Positions 8,294 through 15,879 of a DNA stretch of 32,665 nucleotides are shown here, piece by piece. How positions within the stretch are numbered: position 1 is the first letter of the stretch; each line of letters opens with the position of its first letter. The stretch is from positions 1 to 32,665 of the forward strand of contig JAQUIV010000010.1 in the NCBI GenBank assembly GCA_028681275.1. The letters are read 5' to 3'. Position numbers and translations under genes: made by a program. The notes under the pieces were generated by a model. It searched no databases. It was not told the origin of the DNA and saw only the letters and a list, made by a program, of their open reading frames with translations. Source of the DNA: Aliarcobacter sp. GTDB taxonomy: Bacteria > Campylobacterota > Campylobacteria > Campylobacterales > Arcobacteraceae.

Positions 8294-9687
8294 AACTCCT
8301 CTAAAAATTTAAGTAATTTTTCTCTTTTTTCTTTTGGTAAATTCATATAATTCTCTTTTGCTTTTAAGGCTTCACCACCATGCCACAAAATAGCCTCTTG
8401 AAAACTTCTAGCTCTTCCATCATGTAGAAGTCTAGGTTTCTCTTTATTTATTTTCTCATGAAGAGCAAGTCCCCATAAAGGTGCAGTTCTCCACTCATTT
8501 CCATTTGCTTTAAATTCAACTCTTCCATCACTTAACTCTTCACCCATATCATGTAACAAAAAATCAGAATAAGGGAAAACTTTAAAACCTTTTTTTGTAT
8601 CAAAACTACTAATATGACACTTTGAACATGAAATTTGCTCAAATATTTCTAAACCCTCTTTATACTCTTTTGTGATTTTAGGAGTATACGTTTTTATATT
8701 TTTTAAATAATAAGTAACCACATCAAGTCTTTCATCTGGTAAATCAATAGCATCTTTTGCTTTTGGTGCGTCATTACATGCTTTTTGAAAAGAGGTACAA
8801 TTTTCATTTGGAAAAATCGAAGTTGTTAATCCCATATCATTTGAAGCAGCACCAGCAACTTGTTCTTTCAAAGAAGCTACACTTGCTTTCCAAGTATATT
8901 TACCTAGTTCTTCTTTTTTTGTAAGATTAGAATAAACCCAATTTGCTCGACCTGATATTCCATCTTCATTTTTATCATTTATATCTTCGTTTTTTAAAAT
9001 ATCTTCATCTGAAATTAATGTTATTAAACCCATACCATTCAGCGTGGGAGCTATTCTATACGAAACATTGCTATCTTTTTCTAATTCTCCATAATTTAGA
9101 TTTACTAAAGAGTATTTAGGCTTTAATAAAAGTTGTTTTTCACTATCAGGAAATATTACTTCAACTTCTTCAAAATCTATTTTTATATTACCTTCAAAAT
9201 CTATTCCATGAATTCCATTTATTGATAATTGATTTCCATAAACACTATTTGGAACAAAACCTTTATATTTTAAAAACTCTTGATGTTCCTTTGAATCATT
9301 TGATTTTATAGATAATCTTGCAACCAAAGATCTTGAGCTAAAACCATCTTTATTAATCAAAGTTCCTCTTCCATTTGAAGGATGACATGAAATACAGGTA
9401 TTTGCATTAAAAAGAGGTCCTAATCCATCTCTTGCGGTTGTAACACTCGGTGATTCAACCCAAGGAATAGTAAAAAAACTTCTACCTAATATAAACTTAT
9501 CATATTCCTCATCATTTAAATTATTAATTGGTTTTAAAAGTATTGAATTATTTTTATCATTTGATAAATATTTATCACTATTATCAACGGCAAAAAGCCC
9601 CGTAGCAAATATTACTACAAGGCTTTTTATTATAAAAATGTTTTTAAATAAATTATAATTTTGTTTCATCAGGATCTGTAACATCAT
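8290..9687 (-). CDS. Diheme oxidoreductase, DUF1111 (putative thiol oxidoreductase) family
   Basis: This 465-residue periplasmic diheme c-type protein is of the DUF1111/COG3488 family. Heme motifs are Cys98-I-S-Cys101-His102 (in LGPLFNANTCISCHPSNGRG) and Cys354-S-K-Cys357-His358. The C-terminal RTAPLWGLALHEKI and LLHDGRARSFQEAILWHGGEA are family hallmarks. A hydrophobic export signal lies near 17-33. The listed ATG (9687) and a second at 9669 are both possible; both overlap the end of the imelysin gene and neither has a strong ribosome site, so re-initiation after the upstream stop is likely. The family is repeatedly found next to imelysins. The thiol-oxidase name is a database inheritance and the substrate is unproven. 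Confidence 0.92.
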   Translation of the reverse strand: MMLQILMKQNYNLFKNIFIIKSLVVIFATGLFAVDNSDKYLSNDKNNSILLKPINNLNDEEYDKFILGRSFFTIPWVESPSVTTARDGLGPLFNANTCISCHPSNGRGTLINKDGFSSRSLVARLSIKSNDSKEHQEFLKYKGFVPNSVYGNQLSINGIHGIDFEGNIKIDFEEVEVIFPDSEKQLLLKPKYSLVNLNYGELEKDSNVSYRIAPTLNGMGLITLISDEDILKNEDINDKNEDGISGRANWVYSNLTKKEELGKYTWKASVASLKEQVAGAASNDMGLTTSIFPNENCTSFQKACNDAPKAKDAIDLPDERLDVVTYYLKNIKTYTPKITKEYKEGLEIFEQISCSKCHISSFDTKKGFKVFPYSDFLLHDMGEELSDGRVEFKANGNEWRTAPLWGLALHEKINKEKPRLLHDGRARSFQEAILWHGGEALKAKENYMNLPKEKREKLLKFLEEL

Positions 9688-11005
9688 CTGTACTTAAACT
9701 AATATTATTAGCAGTAGCAACATTTACCATCTCATCACCTAGTTTTCTCAACTCATTTTTAAGTTTTACAATAACTTTTGATTGAGAACTTTCTGGTCTA
9801 ATTTGATAATCAAAATGTTCTTTTGTTTTAGCAACATTATCTATACTATTGATTTTTTCTTCAATAGATTTCATTAAAGCCAAAATTCTTTCTTTAGTTT
9901 GTGTATCTGTTGCATCTAATAAAGAAGTTCCATATTTTTTCCCTTTATAAGTAGCAGTTAAAACATTTTTGAAACCTAAATAATTGTTTACAATATCTCT
10001 GTGCGTATTGTCAGAGAAACAAGAGTGTTCATCCTCTTCACTTGGAGTTAAAACAGCAACTGCAATTCTTTCATTTGCTAATTCAGATTTTACAAAAACT
10101 CCCATCCCTGCAATAATTTGTTTTAACGCAGCTGCTGATTCTATATTTTTAGAAGCATCTTCACCAGTTATTTGACCTTTTAATGCTGCTTGATATAAAC
10201 CTTTTGTTCCATCAACATTTTTTTCCCAAGCTGATTTTATAGCTTCTAAATCATTTACTAATTTTTCAGATGCAACTTTTAAATAAGCTAATCTTCTTGC
10301 TGCATTTTTATCAGTTGTGAAATCTTTTAAAGGTCTAAGGCCAGCTGTTTTTGCACCTTTTGTAATTCCATCTTTTAAGAAATTAGAATAATCTTGATCT
10401 TGTCCCCATAATAAAAATTCAATAGCATGGTAACCAGATGCAACATTTGCATCTCCACCATTTTCATTTAATTCTGTAATTGCATCAACTGTGATTTTAG
10501 AAACATCAACCTCTTTTGATTCTTCTCCACCTGGATTAAACTTTCCAACAGTATCTATAATATTTCCTGAAGTTTTTTTACCATTTTCATCAATTGTATA
10601 ATCAATCATATTTTCATCAAGTGGCCAAGCATTAATTTGTCCCTCTTTTGCACCATAAGCTGCATTAATCCATCCATCTTCTGAATCAACTGGACCATTT
10701 GAAAGTCTAAAAGCTTCAGTTTGACCATAAGATTCCCTTGAAACTAACCAAGCATTTTTAGCTTTGTTTAGATTTTCTAAAGTTGGTTTTTTTGAGAACT
10801 CATCAATTGCAGTTTGTAAAGCTTTTGCATCTTTTAATGTATCACTATATACATCTAATGCAATGTTAGAATAAGCTTCTAAAAGAGGATTAACTTTTGT
10901 TAATTCTTGTTTTTCACCTCCATCAACTGTTATAGCATTACTACTCAATGCAATTGCAGTAACAACAGATAGAGAAACTATTACTTTTTTACTAAAATTT
11001 AACAT
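9653..11005 (-). CDS. Imelysin family iron-regulated protein (IrpA-like)
   Basis: This 450-residue exported protein has a signal peptide (residues 1-24, ending ALSSNA). The imelysin signature GxHxxE is intact as GYHAIE (191-196) in SGYHAIEFLLWGQD. The family's NAWLVSRESYGQTEAFR (about 84-100) and DGWINA (about 110-115) are also present. Imelysins (IrpA, IcmP; EfeO is related) are periplasmic or outer-membrane proteins tied to iron acquisition; protease activity is doubtful for most. It is the first gene of the five-gene operon. AAGGA precedes the ATG, and Fur-box-like sites lie 28-91 bases upstream, so induction under iron limitation is expected. The downstream oxidoreductase gene overlaps its end. 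Confidence 0.93.
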   Translation of the reverse strand: MLNFSKKVIVSLSVVTAIALSSNAITVDGGEKQELTKVNPLLEAYSNIALDVYSDTLKDAKALQTAIDEFSKKPTLENLNKAKNAWLVSRESYGQTEAFRLSNGPVDSEDGWINAAYGAKEGQINAWPLDENMIDYTIDENGKKTSGNIIDTVGKFNPGGEESKEVDVSKITVDAITELNENGGDANVASGYHAIEFLLWGQDQDYSNFLKDGITKGAKTAGLRPLKDFTTDKNAARRLAYLKVASEKLVNDLEAIKSAWEKNVDGTKGLYQAALKGQITGEDASKNIESAAALKQIIAGMGVFVKSELANERIAVAVLTPSEEDEHSCFSDNTHRDIVNNYLGFKNVLTATYKGKKYGTSLLDATDTQTKERILALMKSIEEKINSIDNVAKTKEHFDYQIRPESSQSKVIVKLKNELRKLGDEMVNVATANNISLSTDDVTDPDETKL

Positions 11006-11032
11006 TTAATTCCTTTTTTAATTTTAATATTA

Positions 11033-11047
11033 ATTATCATTAATGAA
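11033..11047 (-). promoter_or_regulatory. Fur-box-like site (proximal) of the imelysin operon
   Basis: Read on the minus strand, TGATAAT (11039-11033) is the first half of a 7-1-7 Fur box; the second half matches less well. It lies about 28 bases before the imelysin start, where a -10 element would be expected. Confidence 0.45.
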
Positions 11048-11081
11048 TTAAAGCGAAAAAAAACTTTTATTTTTCTTAAAT

Positions 11082-11096
11082 TGATAATAATTATCA
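11082..11096. promoter_or_regulatory. Fur box of the imelysin operon
   Basis: TGATAATAATTATCA is a perfect 7-1-7 palindrome and matches the classical Fur core (TGATAAT-N-ATTATCA). It lies 77 bases upstream of the imelysin ATG. Iron-loaded Fur bound here would repress the operon. A fur gene is present at 29095-29544. Confidence 0.75.
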
Positions 11097-11157
11097 CAAT
11101 AATATTAATTAGAAGATTTTATAGGAATTTGAGTTGTTAGTGATTTATATTTGAGAT

Positions 11158-11196
11158 TAAAAATAGATGTAAAATAGAGTATAAACTCTATTTTAC
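11158..11196 (-). terminator. Terminator of the AsmA-like gene
   Basis: A 12-base perfect stem (11169-11180 with 11185-11196) with loop ATAA lies 11 bases after the minus-strand stop. On the minus strand it is followed by ATCTATTTTTAAT. Confidence 0.65.
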
Positions 11197-11207
11197 GATT
11201 AGTTTTA

Positions 11208-13235
11208 TTATTTACCTAAAGCTTTATTCAATTTCTCTTGAAGTTTTTCTTTTTTCTTTTCAAGTTGTTTATTAAGTTGTTCTTTTAATAAATCTTTTAC
11301 ATCTAAAGAGATTTTAGGAGCAGAAGTTTGACCATTTACACTTACAGCAAAAGTTTTATCTTTTATTGTTGTATCAATTTTCGCATCAATTAAATCTTGT
11401 TTTAAATCTAAAACAGAATTTTTTGTAGTAAGTTGTGTGTTTTGACTTTTCATTATTAAATCAGAAGTTAAAACTTTATCATCTATTTGACTGTTAATAT
11501 CAAATGTTTCATAAACTTCTTTTGTTAAATCACCTTTTGTAAGTTGATTAATTAAAGTAGTAAAATTATTCTCTAAGAAATGACCATTTAAAAGTTTTCC
11601 TGATAAATTACCTTTTTTTGATAATAAATCATAATCTAATACAAAATTTGCTTTTGCATCAAATATTTTTGAATAATCTAACATAGTAGATAACTCTTGA
11701 ACATCAATATTTTTTAGGTTCGCTTTTAATTGATCATTTTTTAAATCAAAATCAAAAGTTCCACCTAAAGTTTTTGAATTTCCAATTACAGATAAATTAT
11801 TACCTTTATTTGAAAGCTCTCCATTAATATCAAGATTTCCTTTTAAATTCATTTTTGTAATATCTTTTAATTTTTCTAAAACTGGAATATTTAATAAATA
11901 ATCACTAATTAAAGAGTCTTGTGTAAAATCATATACAGCTTTTTGAACTGTTAAATTTCCCATTGTTGTTTCTACATAAGCTTTTGATACAGCTTGATTT
12001 GGTACTAAACTTGTATCTATTTCTAAGTTATAATTTAATTTTTCTTTTAAATCTTGTTTGAACACAACATTAGCAACTTCATTTACTATTGAACCATTAT
12101 CAATTTTAGAAATAATAGAACCCTCAAGTTTATTTAAATCTGCATTTTTTATATCACCTTCAATATTTAAATCTCCAGTTGTATAAATAGGCTCATTAAG
12201 TACTTGTAAAAATTTCTCTAATTTCGCATTTTCAATTGAGAACTTAATATTTGAAGCTTTTGAGTTTACAAATTCACCATTATATTTTGTAATTCCCTCA
12301 AATATATCTGAATTTCCCTCAATTTGAATTGTTTCATCAAATGCTTTAAAACTACCATTTGTTATAAATTGTCCATTTAATTTCTTAGAAATAACACCTT
12401 CTAATTTAGCTAAGTTTTTAATGTCAATTTTATAATCAGATTTAACACTATTCGCTGATAAATCTATTGTAGTTTTATTCATATATATTTCACCCAATGC
12501 ACTGATTAGATTACTTTTAACTTCTGCTTTATTTGGTGTTAAAATAGCATTTATGTCACTTTGGAAATTTATAGTTGATTCAAAACCTTGATTAAATTCA
12601 CTATTTATAACTTCATTATTAACTTTTCCATTAGAAACTTTAGCAACTATCATTCCATCTAATTTTGAAAGACTTGCATTTTTAATGTCAGCTAAAACAT
12701 TTAAATCACCTTTTGCATATAAAGGTTTATTTAATAGAACCAATAAATCTTCAATTTTTGCATTTTTTACTTGAATATTTATATTTTTTGGTTCAAAATC
12801 TTCTAAATTAAAATAGTATTTAGTTTGACTTTGTGCAATGTCAGAAACCCCTTGAATAATCGCTTCTTGATCATTCCCTGTAAAAATTCCACTTGTTACA
12901 AGTGGTCCTTTAAACTCTTGTTTAGTTAAGTTTTTTAATGTTGATAACTCATTAATTTTTATATCATATTTTAAATCAACACTCTTTTTGAAAAGAGATA
13001 AATCACCAGAAATATTTATCTTAGAATTATCATTAATTGAAGCATCAAAATTTAAATTTTTTAAAGTTAAAGTGAAATCTTCAACCTTTAATTTAACATC
13101 ATTTTGTCCTGAATTAACCTTCTCTTCAATGTAAGATGCAACTATTCCATTTCCATATTTTGTAAATAATATCCCATAAACAGACCCTAATATAATAACT
13201 ATTAGTAGAGTAAGAGATAAAAACAATTTTTTCAT
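11208..13235 (-). CDS. AsmA-like envelope protein with internal duplication
   Basis: A 675-residue protein with one N-terminal membrane anchor (about 4-24), the rest being alternating beta-type sequence in the periplasm. The layout resembles AsmA-family proteins, which are anchored in the inner membrane and linked to phospholipid transport to the outer membrane; similarity is by architecture rather than a decisive motif. Two repeats of about 165 residues align: KNAKIEDLLVLLNKPLYAKG (157-176) in the first and ENAKLEKFLQVLNEPIYTTG (335-354) in the second, each followed by GDLN, DIKNA, KL(D/E)G and a (S/D)NG(K/S)(V/I) segment. The C-terminal 35 residues are a lysine-rich coiled coil (KEQLNKQLEKKKEKLQEKLN). 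The start is ATG with AAGGTG upstream. It appears to be transcribed alone. Confidence 0.75.
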   Translation of the reverse strand: MKKLFLSLTLLIVIILGSVYGILFTKYGNGIVASYIEEKVNSGQNDVKLKVEDFTLTLKNLNFDASINDNSKINISGDLSLFKKSVDLKYDIKINELSTLKNLTKQEFKGPLVTSGIFTGNDQEAIIQGVSDIAQSQTKYYFNLEDFEPKNINIQVKNAKIEDLLVLLNKPLYAKGDLNVLADIKNASLSKLDGMIVAKVSNGKVNNEVINSEFNQGFESTINFQSDINAILTPNKAEVKSNLISALGEIYMNKTTIDLSANSVKSDYKIDIKNLAKLEGVISKKLNGQFITNGSFKAFDETIQIEGNSDIFEGITKYNGEFVNSKASNIKFSIENAKLEKFLQVLNEPIYTTGDLNIEGDIKNADLNKLEGSIISKIDNGSIVNEVANVVFKQDLKEKLNYNLEIDTSLVPNQAVSKAYVETTMGNLTVQKAVYDFTQDSLISDYLLNIPVLEKLKDITKMNLKGNLDINGELSNKGNNLSVIGNSKTLGGTFDFDLKNDQLKANLKNIDVQELSTMLDYSKIFDAKANFVLDYDLLSKKGNLSGKLLNGHFLENNFTTLINQLTKGDLTKEVYETFDINSQIDDKVLTSDLIMKSQNTQLTTKNSVLDLKQDLIDAKIDTTIKDKTFAVSVNGQTSAPKISLDVKDLLKEQLNKQLEKKKEKLQEKLNKALGK

Positions 13236-13322
13236 TTGTCACCTTTTTTTCAATAATTGTGGGGATTATATCAAATTTTAGTAATATTATTGTTAATCTT
13301 AATTTTGAACTTATAGATTAAA

Positions 13323-13733
13323 CTAAATAACTAATTTGTATAAAAAATAAACCAATATAACAATAGTTACTACTTTAAATGTAGAATAAAAAACTTTTTC
13401 TTTTTTTGATTTTTTTTCAAGTTCAATAATATCTAACTCTTCTTGTTTAATATAACACTCTGGACAAAAAAAATTTGACACATTTTCATCTTGAAATTCA
13501 TTTAATTCTGGTTTATCATATTTATGTCCATTTGAACATACACTATTTGGAACATATCCAATTTCTTCATAATCTTTTAATTTTTTTTGTAAATTTTCAT
13601 AATCTTTTAAATACTCCTGTTGCCTATATTTAAGCTCTGTTGTATGTTTTAGAAAATATTTTGATTCAAGATATACTTTTGGATTAACAATAAATTCAAT
13701 AAATGCAATTAAAGTTTTATCACTGTTTGTCAT
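13323..13733 (-). CDS. Hypothetical zinc-ribbon protein with C-terminal membrane anchor
   Basis: A 136-residue protein not matched to a known family. A charged helical or coiled-coil part covers about 33-57. A probable zinc site follows: Cys66-x3-His70 (CSNGH) and Cys90-P-E-Cys93. Residues 118-136 form a hydrophobic C-terminal membrane segment, so it would be a tail-anchored inner-membrane protein with its zinc domain in the cytoplasm. The start is ATG without a strong ribosome site. It lies between the AsmA-like gene and atpE, with 87 and about 230 bases of non-coding DNA around it. Confidence 0.65.
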   Translation of the reverse strand: MTNSDKTLIAFIEFIVNPKVYLESKYFLKHTTELKYRQQEYLKDYENLQKKLKDYEEIGYVPNSVCSNGHKYDKPELNEFQDENVSNFFCPECYIKQEELDIIELEKKSKKEKVFYSTFKVVTIVILVYFLYKLVI

Positions 13734-13881
13734 TGTCGTAACCTATTAATTTGGAGTTTAAATAATTTTATCAAAAAATTAAATAAAATAAATATTAAAT
13801 TTATCTTTGATAAAAAGTTTCTAATGGTAACTTTTATAAATTTTATACATTTAATTAATTTATAATTTATTTTTCTTGAGA

Positions 13882-13940
13882 TAGAATACGCCTACGCAAA
13901 GTATTAGTAGGGATACGCAAGCCGAACAGACTTTGAGAAT
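13882..13940 (+). promoter_or_regulatory. GC-rich, possibly structured leader upstream of atpE
   Basis: This stretch is far richer in G and C than its surroundings. TACGC occurs at 13887-13891, 13893-13897 and 13914-13918. AATAC (13885-13889) can pair with GTATT (13901-13905), and CCTAC (13891-13895) with GTAGG (13907-13911). The two pairings cross, as in a pseudoknot. TAGAAT (13882-13887) could be a -10 box. A structured 5' leader or a small RNA is possible; I match it to no known riboswitch. Confidence 0.35.
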
Positions 13941-13962
13941 AAAAAAATATAAGGATTTCAGA

Positions 13963-14277
13963 ATGAAAAAAATCGTTCTATTAATGCTAGCTATCGCTGG
14001 TTTTGCATTTGCTGCTGATGAAGCTGTTGTAAATGAAACTTTAAAAGCATACTCTGTAGTTGCTGCTGGGATTGGATTAGGTCTTGCTGCACTTGGTGGT
14101 GCTATTGGTATGGGTAATACTGCTGCTGCAACTATTGCTGGTACTGCTAGAAACCCAGGTTTAGGTGGAAAATTAATGACTACTATGTTCATTGCTTTAG
14201 CGATGATCGAAGCTCAAGTTATTTATGCACTTGTTGTTGCTATGATTGCATTATATGCAAATCCATTTTTAGGGTAA
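13963..14277 (+). CDS. atpE: ATP synthase F0 subunit c
   Basis: The chosen start at 13963 gives a 104-residue protein with AAGG upstream; the frame extends ten codons further, but that start is inferior. Residues 1-18 (MKKIVLLMLAIAGFAFAA) form a signal peptide, usual for c subunits of Campylobacterota. Two transmembrane helices follow (about 30-58 and 70-98), joined by the polar loop ARNPG. Glu83 in MIEAQ is the ion-carrying carboxylate. The residue after it is Ala rather than the Ser/Thr typical of sodium enzymes, so protons are more likely. The subunit forms the rotating membrane ring of F1F0. It is separate from other atp genes in this window and is followed by a strong terminator. Confidence 0.96.
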   Translation: MKKIVLLMLAIAGFAFAADEAVVNETLKAYSVVAAGIGLGLAALGGAIGMGNTAAATIAGTARNPGLGGKLMTTMFIALAMIEAQVIYALVVAMIALYANPFLG

Positions 14278-14307
14278 TCTTTAAATCTACAGATTTAATA
14301 AAAGCCT

Positions 14308-14346
14308 AAAGGTCGAGAAGTTTTTTCTTCCCGACCTTTTTTTTTA
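14308..14346 (+). terminator. atpE intrinsic terminator
   Basis: A GC-containing hairpin (AAAGGTCG-A-GAAG, 14308-14320, with CTTC-C-CGACCTTT, 14327-14339, one A/C mismatch) runs into nine or more T residues. It is the strongest plus-strand terminator in the window. Confidence 0.85.
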
Positions 14347-14356
14347 CTCATAAATT

Positions 14357-14441
14357 GCGGTTATGGTGGAACGGTAGACACACTACCTTGAGGTGGTAGC
14401 GCCCTACGGGTGTGCGAGTTCAAATCTCGCTAACCGCACCA
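14357..14441 (+). tRNA. tRNA-Leu (anticodon GAG)
   Basis: An 85-base tRNA with the long variable arm of a class II tRNA. The acceptor stem GCGGTTA pairs with TAACCGC, followed by A and an encoded CCA. The anticodon arm is CTACC-TTGAGGT-GGTAG, so the anticodon is GAG, reading CUC/CUU leucine codons. The T arm GCGAG-TTCAAAT-CTCGC is normal. It lies just after the atpE terminator. Confidence 0.95.
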
Positions 14442-14457
14442 ACAAATTTTATTCTTC

Positions 14458-14841
14458 TTATTTTTCTACTAATAAATCAGCTTTTGTTTTCAACTTTTTT
14501 TTATATAAAAACTCTTTTTCTCTTTGTGTGAACTTTTCTTGTTTTGGAATAATCTCTTTTTTTACCTCAACATTTTTTTGTTCTTTTTCTTCTTTTTTAA
14601 AAATTGTCAAAATTAAATAAATAGAAAAAACGATATCAAAAATTATAACTGTCCATTTTGAAATAAGAGCTATTTCTAAAAACTCCAATCTATCTTTTAA
14701 CTTCAAATATTCAACTACATCACCATAAATAGCATTTGCAAAAAGTGCAACTACCAAAAGTAAAACTATAAATATAACTCTTCTTCTAAATTTAAATAAG
14801 TAGTACCAAAAAAGTGCTGATTTAACTTGTTTAAACATCAT
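14458..14841 (-). CDS. Hypothetical membrane protein with charged C-terminal tail
   Basis: A 127-residue protein of no recognised family. It has two hydrophobic helices (about 21-39 and 62-81) and a lysine/glutamate-rich C-terminal tail of 45 residues (KKEEKEQKNVEVKKE onward), probably cytoplasmic. Two ATGs are adjacent (14841, 14838); AGGGAAAT precedes them and fits the second better. The upstream gene ends six bases earlier, so the two form a small operon. Confidence 0.65.
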   Translation of the reverse strand: MMFKQVKSALFWYYLFKFRRRVIFIVLLLVVALFANAIYGDVVEYLKLKDRLEFLEIALISKWTVIIFDIVFSIYLILTIFKKEEKEQKNVEVKKEIIPKQEKFTQREKEFLYKKKLKTKADLLVEK

Positions 14842-14847
14842 ATTTCC

Positions 14848-15162
14848 CTAAACAAAAAAATTCAACCCAAGAGCTGCAAGTGCAACAACTAAGGATTTTG
14901 TTTTTAAATCATCAACTATTTTTCTCTCTTCATCGGCAATTATAATTTCTAATTGTTCATCACTATAATCATCAAATGTTTTATAATTTTCAACAAGTCT
15001 AGCTTTTGTAGCTAATATGGCTTTTTCTCGGATTTTTAAATTTATTGCATCTTTTATTTGTTGACTTTTGATTTTTGGATAATCAAAAGCTTTTGTAGCA
15101 TTTTCACTTGCTATATTCAGTAATTTATTAGAGTTTTCTTTTAATTTATCTTTTATTCCCAT
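14848..15162 (-). CDS. Hypothetical helical protein
   Basis: A 104-residue protein of no recognised family. It is mostly amphipathic helix (residues 1-88, rich in Lys, Glu, Ala and Ile) with a short hydrophobic C-terminus (about 89-104, SLVVALAALGLNFFV) that could insert into the membrane. There is no signal peptide. GGA lies about ten bases before the ATG. It is the first gene of a two-gene unit with the membrane protein downstream. A toxin-antitoxin reading was considered, but neither protein has the marks of one. Confidence 0.6.
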   Translation of the reverse strand: MGIKDKLKENSNKLLNIASENATKAFDYPKIKSQQIKDAINLKIREKAILATKARLVENYKTFDDYSDEQLEIIIADEERKIVDDLKTKSLVVALAALGLNFFV

Positions 15163-15236
15163 AGTTTTTTTCCATTAATTTTTTGTTTATTGTAACACTT
15201 ATGTATTAATGAAATGATAACTATTTTTTTAGTTAA

Positions 15237-15350
15237 TTATAAAATATATTCCCATCTTGGATAAAGAGCGTTTATATCTTTCATATCATCTATTTTGAAT
15301 ACATTTATAATTCTAAATCTACCACTTGATAAAAATGCTTTTATTCTCAT
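15237..15350 (-). CDS. Small ORF, 37 residues
   Basis: The otherwise empty 300-base stretch before the DNA-binding protein gene contains this ORF. The ATG at 15350 has a well-placed AAGGA (CATAAGGAATTTAAG before the start). The product, beginning MRIKAFLSSGRFRIINV and ending PRWEYIL, has a balanced, protein-like composition with a basic N-terminal half and aromatic C-terminus. It faces away from the HTH gene at 15480. No family is recognised; ribosome site and composition are the only evidence. Confidence 0.45.
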   Translation of the reverse strand: MRIKAFLSSGRFRIINVFKIDDMKDINALYPRWEYIL

Positions 15351-15415
15351 CTTAAATTCCTTATGTTTTCTACTTAAACTATAACCAATTTTAAATAATA
15401 TTATACTTAAATAAT

Positions 15416-15463
15416 ATATACTTTTATATATTTTTTATTATTATATGATATACTTTTGCATAT
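15416..15463. repeat. Imperfect direct repeat upstream of the HTH gene
   Basis: ATATACTTTTATATAT (15416-15431) and ATATACTTTTGCATAT (15448-15463) share a ten-base core and lie 32 bases apart, about three helical turns on one face of the DNA. A weaker TTATACTTAAATA precedes them at about 15401. They end just before the GGAGG of the HTH gene and could be its operator. In DNA this AT-rich, chance is a real alternative. Confidence 0.3.
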
Positions 15464-15479
15464 TATTTGTTGGAGGACT

Positions 15480-15698
15480 ATGGAAAAGGAAAACTTTAAA
15501 CAATTATTAAAAAAAGCAGAGTTTAATAAACGAACTTTTTCAGAATATTTAGGATTAAAATATCAAAGTGTGAATTCGTGGGGGAATAATGGTCGAAGTG
15601 TTCCTTATTGGGTTGAATCATGGTTAAATTTGTATATTGATAATAAAAAATGTAAACAAATAAAAGAGATTTTAAAAGATAGTGGAGTTTGTAAATAA
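15480..15698 (+). CDS. Small helix-turn-helix DNA-binding protein
   Basis: I choose the ATG at 15480, preceded by GGAGG (15472-15476), over the TTG at 15456. The 72-residue product has an XRE-like helix-turn-helix at about 16-42: FNKRTFSEYLGLKYQSVNSW, where helix 3 (YQSVNSWG) would read DNA. Such small regulators are common in Arcobacter-like genomes and resemble phage repressors in size. The protein at 26314-26523 has a similar layout. No target is known; direct repeats in its own promoter region suggest self-regulation. It stands alone before proA. Confidence 0.75.
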   Translation: MEKENFKQLLKKAEFNKRTFSEYLGLKYQSVNSWGNNGRSVPYWVESWLNLYIDNKKCKQIKEILKDSGVCK

Positions 15699-15756
15699 AG
15701 TAATTTTTTTAATCAAAAAAAGCTTTAGAAAAGCCTTATTTAAGCATATTCTACAT

Positions 15757-15838
15757 AAAATACCCAACTTTAAACAATTATTACAATAGTTGTAAAATTA
15801 GGTATTTTTTATATCTATTTTCACAATTTATACCTAAT
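15757..15838 (+). promoter_or_regulatory. Possible switching leader or terminator before proA
   Basis: AAAATACC-CAACT (15757-15769) can pair with AGTTG (15788-15792) and GGTATTTT (15801-15808) across an eight-base bulge, and runs into TTTTTTATAT. The same GGTAT lies in ATTAGGTAT (15797-15805), which can instead pair with ATACCTAAT (15830-15838). The two structures exclude each other, as in an attenuator. It could equally be a simple terminator for the HTH gene. Confidence 0.3.
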
Positions 15839-15879
15839 AGCAAAAAATAAATTTTTAAATTAATTGAATAGGAATTATT

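Noticed and set aside
13860-14192. 110-codon open frame opposite atpE
   Set aside because: It is a proline/alanine-rich mirror of the c-subunit codons with no ribosome site; atpE explains the region.
14393-14620. 75-codon plus-strand frame starting in tRNA-Leu
   Set aside because: It begins inside the tRNA and runs antisense to a better supported membrane-protein gene.
14458-15162. Toxin-antitoxin pair
   Set aside because: Two small coupled genes, but neither has a recognisable toxin fold or DNA-binding antitoxin domain.
15456-15479. Longer HTH protein from a TTG start
   Set aside because: The ATG at 15480 has GGAGG before it, while the extension covers that ribosome site and adds an unlikely cysteine/tryptophan N-terminus.
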